64,000 nt of DNA from a bacterium (GTDB taxonomy: Bacteria > Planctomycetota > UBA1135 > UBA2386). Where the stretch lies: positions 124,001 to 188,000 of the forward strand of contig JANSXC010000010.1 of assembly GCA_024743115.1 (NCBI GenBank), in the 5' to 3' direction. Position 1 is the first letter of the stretch, and every line of letters begins with the position of its first letter. The translations under genes and the position numbers were made by a program. The notes beneath the pieces were generated by a model, which had not been told where the DNA came from, searched no databases, and was given only the letters and a program-made list of their open reading frames with translations. Positions 57,134 through 64,000 of the stretch are shown here, piece after piece.

Positions 57134-57811
57134 TCAGTTCGTTGCGCTCGGGTCGTTGTCCTCGAACAACTCTGCGAGGCGGGTCATTGCGCGACCGAGC
57201 CGCATTCGTGCCGCGTCGGTCGAGATGCCGAGTTCTTCGCCGAGTTCGGTACGGTCGAGGCCGACGAAGTGCGTGAGCAGCACCACTTCCTTGTCGTCGG
57301 CGGACAGCCGGTCGAACGCGGCGTGTAAGCGGTCGAGTTGCTCGCGGCCGATCGCGTGCCGGCTCGGTGACAGCAGCGTGGCGGCGTCCGCCGTATCGAA
57401 CAGCACCTCGCGGTCCGCGGCCCGACAGGCGCGGTTCTGGTGACGGTGGCGGGCGCGGATCTTGTTGAGTGCGCAGGTGAACAACCAGCGCAGGAAAGCG
57501 CCGCGACTGCGATACTCGAACCCCTGCCGGATGTCTTCGAGTACCTCGCGACAGACGGACTGCACGAGGTCTTCCGAGTCCTCGCGAACGCGCAGGTGGG
57601 CGCCCATGTGCGCACGCACGTAGGCGCGAAGTCGCGGCGTGCACCGGATGACGACCTCGTCGAGGGCGCTCTGGTCACCGCGAGACGCGAACAGGATCGA
57701 GTCCGAGGATAGGTTCCAGCTGTCGATGCGGAGCAGCTTACCCGCGGGGCGTGGCTTTGGCGGCCCTGGCTGTGTGGACGGCTGGCGGGCTGGAACGTGG
57801 GGCTGGAGCAT
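57134..57811 (-). CDS. ECF sigma factor partnered with a kinase
   Basis: 225 residues from the ATG at 57811; the first 30 residues are Pro/Gln-rich and may be partly untranslated, but no better start is seen. Region 2: REDSEDLVQSVCREVLEDIR and GAFLRWLFTCALNKIRARHR. Region 4: AFDRLSADDKEVVLLTHFVG and LGEELGISTDAARMRLGRAM. It belongs with the planctomycete sigma factors encoded next to Ser/Thr kinases. The kinase gene follows after 31 bases, which suggests regulation by phosphorylation rather than by an anti-sigma factor; this is known in principle for kinase-linked ECF groups and inferred here. Confidence 0.88.
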   Translation of the reverse strand: MLQPHVPARQPSTQPGPPKPRPAGKLLRIDSWNLSSDSILFASRGDQSALDEVVIRCTPRLRAYVRAHMGAHLRVREDSEDLVQSVCREVLEDIRQGFEYRSRGAFLRWLFTCALNKIRARHRHQNRACRAADREVLFDTADAATLLSPSRHAIGREQLDRLHAAFDRLSADDKEVVLLTHFVGLDRTELGEELGISTDAARMRLGRAMTRLAELFEDNDPSATN

Positions 57812-57967
57812 GGCGAGCAGCGAGGGGGGACCTCGATTGCTCCAGTGCTCGATCTCGGCGGAGCGAACAGTGAATTCGCGGAAATCCGCCGCGAGTCACG
57901 CCTCGGCACGAACCGCCGGTCGCATGGCGCCGCCGCGCGGTTCACGCGGGCGGCGCGACGCTGGCCC

Positions 57968-58573
57968 TCAGCGCTGGAACGCGTTGCTGGCGCGCTGCTC
58001 GACGTGGCATTGCCGGCAGCGGTCGCGCTCGGGGTGCGAGCAGCGGATCTCCTCGCGCGCTGCCGGGCCCGTGTGGCACGCGGCACAGTTCTCTCGCAGC
58101 AGGATCTGGTGCGGGATGACGGGCGGCGCGTTCTCGTGGGCGCGGTCACCCTTTCGCAGATCTTGCGCGAGTCCGACGAAGGAGTTCGCTTTGAACTCGC
58201 CGGCGTCGCTGGTGTGCACGTGGCACATGCGGCAACGGCTCATCGCGCCGGGCTTCTGGACCCCTTCGTGGGGAACCGGCGGCGCGTAGCCGACGTCCGG
58301 CACGGCCATGCCGCGCTCGTGGCACGACAGGCAGTCGGCGCCGAAATCCTGGTGGGGAATGATCGGCGGCGCGCCGTCGTAGGTGCGGCGATCCGCGCGC
58401 ACGGCGGCGCTCGACTTGCTCATGCCCGGCGCTCCAGGCACGTCCACCGTGCGCTTCTGCGAGTCGTCGCCGCAACTCGTCGTGACGATGGTCGCCAGGA
58501 CCATTGCAGTGAGCAAGCCGAGCAGCCCTCGGCGGCGCCGCCTGGTTGGCCGTGTTGTCGTGGACGCGGTCAT
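57968..58573 (-). CDS. napB: NapB-like tetrahaem cytochrome c
   Basis: 201 residues, the electron-transfer partner of periplasmic nitrate reductase NapA. A hydrophobic segment (LLGLLTAMVLATIVTTSC) ends at Cys34 and may be a lipoprotein signal. The usual NapB motifs are seen twice: GAPPIIPHQDFGADCLSCHE (about 67-86) with CRMCHV (about 114), and APPVIPHQILLRENCAACHT (about 149-168) with HPERDRCRQCHV at the end, giving four CxxCH haem sites, whereas E. coli NapB has two. The ATG at 58573 overlaps the NapA stop by 4 bases. It probably passes electrons from the membrane octaheme cytochrome to NapA. Confidence 0.85.
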   Translation of the reverse strand: MTASTTTRPTRRRRRGLLGLLTAMVLATIVTTSCGDDSQKRTVDVPGAPGMSKSSAAVRADRRTYDGAPPIIPHQDFGADCLSCHERGMAVPDVGYAPPVPHEGVQKPGAMSRCRMCHVHTSDAGEFKANSFVGLAQDLRKGDRAHENAPPVIPHQILLRENCAACHTGPAAREEIRCSHPERDRCRQCHVEQRASNAFQR

Positions 58574-60945
58574 ACGCGTTCGACCCGGACTGCACACTTC
58601 TTGTAGTCCGGCTCCTTGCTGATGCAGTCCATGGCGTCGAGCGTGAGCTCGTTGATCAACAGGTGTTCGTCGAAGAACGGGACGAACACCGAGCCCGCGG
58701 GCGTGCGGCCGCGACCGTCGACCTGGCAGGCCAGCTCGAGTTTGCCGCGGCGGGTCACGAGGCGAACCTTGTCACCCGACTTGACGCCCATCTCGCGCGC
58801 GTCGGCGCGATTGATCTCGACGTAGGCGGATGGCACGGCCTGGTGCAGCTGCTTGACGCGCCGCGTCATCGAGCCCGTGTGCCAGTGCTCGAGCACGCGG
58901 CCCGTGCAGAGCCACATCGGGTACTCGGTGTCGGGCTCCTCGGCGGGCGGATGGTACGGACGGAGCCAGATCGCCGCGCGCTCGCCGTAGCCCTTGGCCT
59001 TGTAGAAGTGCACGCCGGACTTCTTCTTCACGAACGGGTCGAAGCCTGCCGCGTAGCGGTAGCGGGTCTCCTTGCCGTTGACGACCGGCCAGAGCAGCCC
59101 GGGGGTTTGCTTGAGCTGTTCGTAACTCGCGAGGTCCTTGCCCGTGTCGAGGCCGAAGCTGCGGTACTCCTCGAACATCGGCTCGTGCCAGTTGTCGTCG
59201 GGCCACGGGAACAGGTGTCCCATGCCCATCCGCTTGGCGACCTCCATGATCTGCCAGGCGTCCTCCTTGGCCTCTCCCGGTGGGTCGGTGAGCTTGTTCC
59301 ATTGCTGCGTACGACGTTCGCTGTTGCCGAACACGCCTTCGCGCTCGACCCACGCGGCCGACGGCAGGATGAGATCCGCGACGTCGGTCGTCGGCGTCGG
59401 ATAGATGTCGCTGACGACGAGGAACTTGCCGTCACCGGGCTCGCGCTCGATGCGGTGGAGGTTCGGGATCGTCACCCACGGGTTGGTGACCTGGACCCAC
59501 ATGGCCTTGGTGTCGCCGCGAGTGAACGCGCGGAACATGTCCACTGCATGGTGGCCGGGCTTGGGGTTGATCGTGCCCTCGGGCAGCTTCCAGATCTTCT
59601 CCGTCTTCTTCCGGTGGGCCTCCTTCATCACGACCATGTCGGCCGGGAGGCGATTGCTCAGCGTGCCGACCTCGCGAACGGTGCCGCATGCGGACGGCTG
59701 ACCCGTCAGGCTGAACGGGTTGTTGCCGGGCTTACTGATCTTGCCCGTGAGCAAGTGGATGTCGGTGATGAGGTTGTTCATCCACGTGCCGCGCACGTGC
59801 TGGTTGACGCCCATGCACCAGAGGCTGACCGTCTTGCGCGCGCGGTCACCGAACATCTCCGCGAGCAGCTTGATCTGCGACGTCGACACGCCACTGATCT
59901 CGGCGACCTTCTCCGGGGTGTAGTCGGCGAGGAAGTCGACCAGCTCGTCGTAGCTCGAATCGCGCCCCTTGTCCTTGAACTTGTAGCTCTCGGCGTTGTC
60001 GCCGTAGCAGCCATAGCCGATCTGCTCGACGTCCTCGATGCCGCGTTTGAAGACGCAGTTCTCCTCGATGAACGCCTTGTCCACCGCACCGCTCTTCACG
60101 AGCAGGTGCATGATGCCGTTCGCGAGCGCGAGATCACTGCCGGGACGGAACTCGACGTAGACGTCGGCGTAGTCGCTCGTCGGCGTACGTCGGGTCGCGA
60201 TGTCGACGATGCGAACGTCCGGGTTCTTGCGCTTGTTCTCCAGAACACGTGAGAACAGCACGGGGTGCATCTCCGCCATGTTGTTGCCCCAGAGGAAGAA
60301 GTCCTGGCCAACGTCCAGGTCCTCGTAGCAACCCATCGGTTCGTCACTCTGGAACTGCGTGACGAAGCCCATCACGGCGCTCGCCATGCACAGACGCGCA
60401 TTGGGGTCGATGTTGTTCGACTTCATGCCGCCCTTGACCCACTTGAGCGCGGCGTAGCCGTCGAACACGGTCCACTGACCGGAGCCGTATACCGCGACAC
60501 CGTTCGGGCCCTGCTCTTCGAGGGCGGCACCGAACTTCTGCGCGATCGTGTCGAGAGCCTCGTCCCAGGTGATGCGCTCGAGCTTGCCGTTCTTGCGCAT
60601 CATCGGGTACTTGAGGCGATCCTCGCCGTAGAGCATCGCAGGTAGCTGGTAGCCCTTGACGCACAAGAGGCCCTTGTTGACCGGCGAGCGCTCGTCGCCG
60701 CGCACGGCCATCACCTTGCCGTTCTTCGTGCCGACCTCGACGCCGCAGCCCGTGCCGCAATAGCGGCACGGTGCCTTGTCCCACTGCAGACCGGCGTGGT
60801 TCTGCGGTGGCGTGGCGGCGAGCTCTTCGGCGGCCTTACGGTCGCGGTCGGAGAACGCGACGACGGCCGGGGCCGACGCGACTGCGCCCAGGAATCCGCG
60901 GCGGCTCGGGTGAGCCGCATCCGGCTTGTCGAGATTCTTTGTCAT
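58570..60945 (-). CDS. napA: Periplasmic nitrate reductase catalytic subunit
   Basis: 791 residues, a molybdopterin-dependent nitrate reductase. A Tat signal (SRRGFLGAVASAPAVVAF) sends it to the periplasm. The [4Fe-4S] cluster ligands are Cys60, Cys63, Cys67 (CRYCGTGCGV) and Cys95 (LLCVKG); the molybdenum ligand is Cys186 (NARLCMASAVMGF), typical of the NapA group. Cofactor-binding stretches (FLWGNNMAEMHPVLFSRV, ADLILPSAAWVEREGVFGNS) are conserved. It sits between the octaheme cytochrome gene (10 bases upstream) and napB (4-base overlap downstream). NapC, NapD, NapG and NapH are not found in the window, so a different electron donor is likely. Confidence 0.96.
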   Translation of the reverse strand: MTKNLDKPDAAHPSRRGFLGAVASAPAVVAFSDRDRKAAEELAATPPQNHAGLQWDKAPCRYCGTGCGVEVGTKNGKVMAVRGDERSPVNKGLLCVKGYQLPAMLYGEDRLKYPMMRKNGKLERITWDEALDTIAQKFGAALEEQGPNGVAVYGSGQWTVFDGYAALKWVKGGMKSNNIDPNARLCMASAVMGFVTQFQSDEPMGCYEDLDVGQDFFLWGNNMAEMHPVLFSRVLENKRKNPDVRIVDIATRRTPTSDYADVYVEFRPGSDLALANGIMHLLVKSGAVDKAFIEENCVFKRGIEDVEQIGYGCYGDNAESYKFKDKGRDSSYDELVDFLADYTPEKVAEISGVSTSQIKLLAEMFGDRARKTVSLWCMGVNQHVRGTWMNNLITDIHLLTGKISKPGNNPFSLTGQPSACGTVREVGTLSNRLPADMVVMKEAHRKKTEKIWKLPEGTINPKPGHHAVDMFRAFTRGDTKAMWVQVTNPWVTIPNLHRIEREPGDGKFLVVSDIYPTPTTDVADLILPSAAWVEREGVFGNSERRTQQWNKLTDPPGEAKEDAWQIMEVAKRMGMGHLFPWPDDNWHEPMFEEYRSFGLDTGKDLASYEQLKQTPGLLWPVVNGKETRYRYAAGFDPFVKKKSGVHFYKAKGYGERAAIWLRPYHPPAEEPDTEYPMWLCTGRVLEHWHTGSMTRRVKQLHQAVPSAYVEINRADAREMGVKSGDKVRLVTRRGKLELACQVDGRGRTPAGSVFVPFFDEHLLINELTLDAMDCISKEPDYKKCAVRVERV

Positions 60946-60955
60946 GGCTGTTTCC

Positions 60956-62575
60956 TCAGCGGTGCTTGGGTTCGACGAGGTTGCCCTTGTGCTCCGGCCG
61001 ATCGAGGATCTCGTCGATGACCTTGTCCACGGCCGCGGCCTCCGCGGTCTTGCCGTCCGCTTTGGCGGCGTGCGTCAGTTCACGCGCCTCGGGAATCAGC
61101 TCCATGTAGAAGCGCTCGGCGACCTCGTACATCCCGTGCCAGTGCGTGTAGTCGGGCGCCATCATGGAGGCGCCGTGACGGGCGCGGCGACCTTCGTGGT
61201 GCCACAGGTAGAACCACGTCCACTCGATCTTCTCGTCGAACTGTCGCTTGGTGAGCAGGCCGTTCGACTGCAGCGCACCGATGATGGCCTTGCCGGGCTT
61301 CGCGAACTTCTCGTTGTAAAGCTCGATGAGGTCGTCGTACTGCTTGTAGAAGCTGTTGACGTAGTCGCCCGTGTGGCAGTTCTTGCAGACCTGCTGCATG
61401 CGCGTGCGCTTGTCCTGCCACGAGTCGGCGATGAGCGCCTGGCGCTTGGCCGGATCGGTCTCCTTGATGACCTTGTGGTTGGCGTCCGTGTCGAGCACGA
61501 GGCTGACCGGCGGTCGATTGGTCCAGCTGATGCGCTCGCCGACGTCGTGCGTGATGCGGCCACCGTTCTTGCTGTGGCCGGACATGTGGCACGTGGCGCA
61601 CGTCGGTGCGGCCGTGTAGTCCTGACCGAGGATCCACGACTCACCGTCGAGGTTCATCCGATCCTTGAGGTCGCGGTAGGCGACGCCGTGCTTGGATTCC
61701 TCGTAGATCTCCTTCTGCGGGTGGTCCGGACCGAGGTGGCACTTGCCACAGTTCTCGGGCTGGCGGGCACGGCGCGGTGAGAAGTCGTGACGGCTGTGGC
61801 ACGCCGAGCAACTGCCGCGCGAACCGTCGAGATTGATGCGGCCGATGCCGGTGTTGGGCCAGGTGCTAGGATCGAGCATCGGCTTGCCGTTCTCGTTCTT
61901 CTTGATCTTTCCGACGGCGGCGAGGTTGGTCGGCTTGCCGTTGTCGTCCGGCTGCAGCTCTTCGAACGTGATCGTCGACCCGTCGGTGGCCAGTAGGGCG
62001 ATCTTGCTGCCGTGACACTGCATGCAACCCAGCACCGCGCTGGCCTGGCCGTTCACGTCGCCCATCCCGGAACGGCCCGGCGTCGGGCCGTGCGGGTTGA
62101 ACGAGAAACGTTCGGCGCCTTCTTTGGTGTCGTCGCGCTTACCCTCGACCTTCTCGGCGAGGAAGTTGTCGAGCGACGCGAGGATGTTGCCGCCGCGCGC
62201 GTGGTGACTGCGCGTGAACTCTTCGTACACCTGGGTGTGGCAGCGGCCGCAATCCTTGGGTGTGACGACGGCAGCGATCAGCGCCCCTTCGTGCAGGAAC
62301 GCGTCGGCGTCGCCCTCGTTGGCCATGTGACATTCGACACAGCCGACGCCCTTGTGGGCGTGGGTGCTGTACATCCACTGGTCCACGATGCCCGGGTTGC
62401 CCTGGGAGTGACACTCGACGCAGCGCTGGCTCGATGCTGGGACGGCAACGGGAGCGTCGCGACCGGCGGTCTCGTGTTCCTTGCGCAGGACCTCCATGCG
62501 CTGCACGTAGATCAGTGAGCCGAGAAACATCAGCCCGAGGACGGCGATGACGAACTTCTTGAAACCTAGAGACAT
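60956..62575 (-). CDS. Membrane-anchored octaheme cytochrome c of the HAO-like family
   Basis: 539 residues. An N-terminal membrane anchor (about 8-24) is followed by eight CxxCH sites starting at residues 52, 79, 109, 184, 256, 276, 326 and 397. Stretches such as SCSACHSRHDFSPRRARQPE, LGPDHPQKEIYEESKHG and FYLWHHEGRRARHGASMMAP mark the hydroxylamine-oxidoreductase-like octaheme family. A tyrosine in PDYTHWHG after the last haem is a candidate for the residue that cross-links the P460 haem in true HAO, but that needs an alignment. Position between cytochrome b and napA suggests it carries electrons toward NapA in place of NapC; reduction of nitrite or hydroxylamine is another possibility. Confidence 0.85.
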   Translation of the reverse strand: MSLGFKKFVIAVLGLMFLGSLIYVQRMEVLRKEHETAGRDAPVAVPASSQRCVECHSQGNPGIVDQWMYSTHAHKGVGCVECHMANEGDADAFLHEGALIAAVVTPKDCGRCHTQVYEEFTRSHHARGGNILASLDNFLAEKVEGKRDDTKEGAERFSFNPHGPTPGRSGMGDVNGQASAVLGCMQCHGSKIALLATDGSTITFEELQPDDNGKPTNLAAVGKIKKNENGKPMLDPSTWPNTGIGRINLDGSRGSCSACHSRHDFSPRRARQPENCGKCHLGPDHPQKEIYEESKHGVAYRDLKDRMNLDGESWILGQDYTAAPTCATCHMSGHSKNGGRITHDVGERISWTNRPPVSLVLDTDANHKVIKETDPAKRQALIADSWQDKRTRMQQVCKNCHTGDYVNSFYKQYDDLIELYNEKFAKPGKAIIGALQSNGLLTKRQFDEKIEWTWFYLWHHEGRRARHGASMMAPDYTHWHGMYEVAERFYMELIPEARELTHAAKADGKTAEAAAVDKVIDEILDRPEHKGNLVEPKHR

Positions 62576-62597
62576 GATCAGGGGAGCGAAAAGAGGA

Positions 62598-63647
62598 CTA
62601 GTGAGCGACGGCGCCTTCCCACACCGTGAGCGCGAGGATGGCCAGGACGGCGAGGATGCCGACCCAGACGCTGAACTCGGATCCCGGCCAGCGCTTGCGA
62701 ATCCAGCCGTCGATGAACGGCCAGACGAACATCAGGAACACGACCAGGCCCATGGTCAGCACGGCCACGGTGATCGAGAACAACTTGAGCCAGCGGAAGC
62801 TGACGTAGAAGAACCACTCGGGCTTGATGACCTCGGGGGTCACGTTGGGGTTGGCGACTTCTCCCATCGTCGCGGGCAGCGCGGTCGCGAGGACGCTGAG
62901 GATGATCATCAGCACCAGACCCATGATCACTTCCGTCGCGACGTGGTCCGGGAAGAAGTTGAAGAAGCGCGGAGCGTCCGGCTTCTCGTTTCCGAACTTC
63001 ATCTCGGAGATGCCCTGCACGCGGATGAACGTGATGTGCACGAACAGCAGCAGGATCATGACGACCGGCAGCACGGCGGCGTGCAACACGAAGAAGCGCG
63101 ACAGCGTGTTCTGGTTGTAGCCGTCACCGCCGAGCAGCATCTCCTTCATGAAGCCGCCGACGAGTGGCACCTGATCCGTGATCTCGGCACCGACCTTCGC
63201 GCCCCAGAAGCTGAGCTGTTCGAACACGAGGCAGTAGCCCGTGAAGCCGACGACCAGCGTGCACATCAGGAGGCACATGCCGATCATCCAGTTCATCTCA
63301 CGCGGTTTGCGGTAGGCGCCCGTGAAGTACACGCGCATCTGATGCAGGATCACGCTCGCGACCATCAGCGTGGCGCCCCACTTGTGAAGGCCGCGGAGAT
63401 ACCAACCGAACGACACGTCGTCGGTGATGTGGCGGACCGACTCGTAGGCGCGGGCCGGCGACGCTTCGTAGTAGAACGCCAGCAGGATGCCCGTGACGAT
63501 CTGTACGATGAACAGGTAGGCCGGTGTGCCGCCGAGGCAGAACCACCAGTGTTTGAGGTGGTTCGGAACCGGCTCGTTGGTCAGTTCGCGGAGTTGGTCG
63601 CCGCTGATCGGCAGCCGTTCGTGGAACCACTTGCTGATGGCGGTCAT
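62598..63647 (-). CDS. Cytochrome b of a bc-type complex
   Basis: 349 residues with about eight membrane helices, the quinol-oxidising cytochrome b of a bc1/b6f-like complex, N-terminal haem part and C-terminal part in one chain. The haem ligands are the His pairs in GLHKWGATLMVASVILHQMR (13 residues apart) and VLHAAVLPVVMILLLFVHIT (14 residues apart, as in b6). The quinol-site motif is PEWF in VIKPEWFFYVSFRWLKLF. Its start overlaps the Rieske stop by 4 bases, and the octaheme cytochrome gene starts 22 bases after its stop. No cytochrome c1 gene is present; the octaheme protein may receive the electrons. Confidence 0.92.
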   Translation of the reverse strand: MTAISKWFHERLPISGDQLRELTNEPVPNHLKHWWFCLGGTPAYLFIVQIVTGILLAFYYEASPARAYESVRHITDDVSFGWYLRGLHKWGATLMVASVILHQMRVYFTGAYRKPREMNWMIGMCLLMCTLVVGFTGYCLVFEQLSFWGAKVGAEITDQVPLVGGFMKEMLLGGDGYNQNTLSRFFVLHAAVLPVVMILLLFVHITFIRVQGISEMKFGNEKPDAPRFFNFFPDHVATEVIMGLVLMIILSVLATALPATMGEVANPNVTPEVIKPEWFFYVSFRWLKLFSITVAVLTMGLVVFLMFVWPFIDGWIRKRWPGSEFSVWVGILAVLAILALTVWEGAVAH

Positions 63648-64000
63648 GCCGGGCGTCCCTCACGTTCGTGGTTCGGGTCACTCGGTTGCTCGGCGCGCGG
63701 CGCGAGGCACGGATCGTGGCCGGCGCCACGCGGGCAGCAGCCCGAGTCCGCGAGCTGTTCGAGCTGGGGCTCGTGACCGGCATCGGCCGCGCCGACCTTC
63801 AGGGCGTCGAGTGGGACCTCGATGTAGAGCAGGCCGGCATCGACGCGCAGGTTGAACTCGCCGAGTGTCTGGCCGGCGTCGCCGGGTGGGCCACCCGTGC
63901 CTTTGCCGTCCGCGTCGAACACGCCGTTGTGGCACGGGCAGAAGTAGCGGTTGTTCTGCGGCTCCCAGTGCACCTGGCAACCGAGATGCGGGCAAACGCT
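63644..64000 (-). CDS. Rieske iron-sulfur protein, N-terminus beyond window edge
   Basis: The last 118 residues of a Rieske protein; the N-terminal part and membrane anchor lie beyond the window end. Both halves of the [2Fe-2S] motif are seen: SVCPHLGCQVHW (Cys and His ligands plus the disulfide Cys) and YFCPCHNGVFDADGKGTGGP. The C-terminal 40 residues after LRVDAGLLYIEVPLDALKV are a Pro/Ala/Glu-rich tail with extra cysteines (DSGCCPRGAGHDPC), not usual in the family. It is the first visible gene of the respiratory operon and is translationally coupled to cytochrome b. Confidence 0.93.
   Translation of the reverse strand, partial: SVCPHLGCQVHWEPQNNRYFCPCHNGVFDADGKGTGGPPGDAGQTLGEFNLRVDAGLLYIEVPLDALKVGAADAGHEPQLEQLADSGCCPRGAGHDPCLAPRAEQPSDPNHEREGRPA

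Overview
The window is high-GC bacterial DNA, dense in genes on both strands. The gene families point to a planctomycete (phylum Planctomycetota): several ECF sigma factors next to very large membrane Ser/Thr kinases with TPR or WD40-like sensor parts, a DUF1800/DUF1501 pair, many secreted beta-rich proteins sharing one type of C-terminal domain, three carboxypeptidase-regulatory-domain proteins, a VPS10/sortilin-like exoprotein and a deoxyhypusine-synthase-like protein. This assignment is inferred from gene content; there is no rRNA in the window.

Layout. 1-4.2 kb: an ECF sigma factor with a secreted protein downstream (cut by the window edge), divergent from a TPR-tailed kinase. 4.2-10.3 kb: a short SDR remnant, aconitase B, a sigma factor fused through a membrane helix to extracytoplasmic domains, and a MaoC-type hydratase. 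10.3-12.9 kb: a decayed stretch with a frameshifted secreted-protein remnant and two orphan hypothetical genes. 12.9-31.2 kb: glyoxalase, tRNA-Val, two giant carboxypeptidase-regulatory-domain proteins, an M20 peptidase, a SnoaL-like protein, a VPS10-like protein, further secreted proteins, OsmC, a DjlA-like co-chaperone and a Kelch protein. 30.3-35.5 kb: an EamA transporter, the deoxyhypusine-synthase-like gene, and a DUF6687 / sugar ABC permease / sugar-binding lipoprotein operon. The sugar-binding protein has its two halves in swapped order. 35.6-36.3 kb: a candidate small RNA, tRNA-Asp, strong terminators and a frameshifted remnant.

36.3-57.8 kb is rich in signalling and export genes: sigma + pentapeptide-repeat protein, secreted protein + WD40 kinase, DUF1800 + DUF1501 + a VCBS-like protein, a translationally coupled sigma / membrane protein / exported CHAT-peptidase operon, a P-loop kinase, a secreted protein with an internal duplication, and a sigma + WD40-kinase pair. 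58-64 kb is a respiratory operon on the minus strand, in transcription order Rieske protein (cut by the window end), cytochrome b, a membrane-anchored octaheme cytochrome of the HAO-like family, NapA and a four-haem NapB-like cytochrome. It probably carries electrons from quinol to periplasmic nitrate without NapC.

The most unusual items are the circularly permuted sugar-binding protein, the membrane-tethered sigma factor fusion, the sigma/anti-sigma-like/CHAT operon, and the NapC-less nitrate reductase chain.
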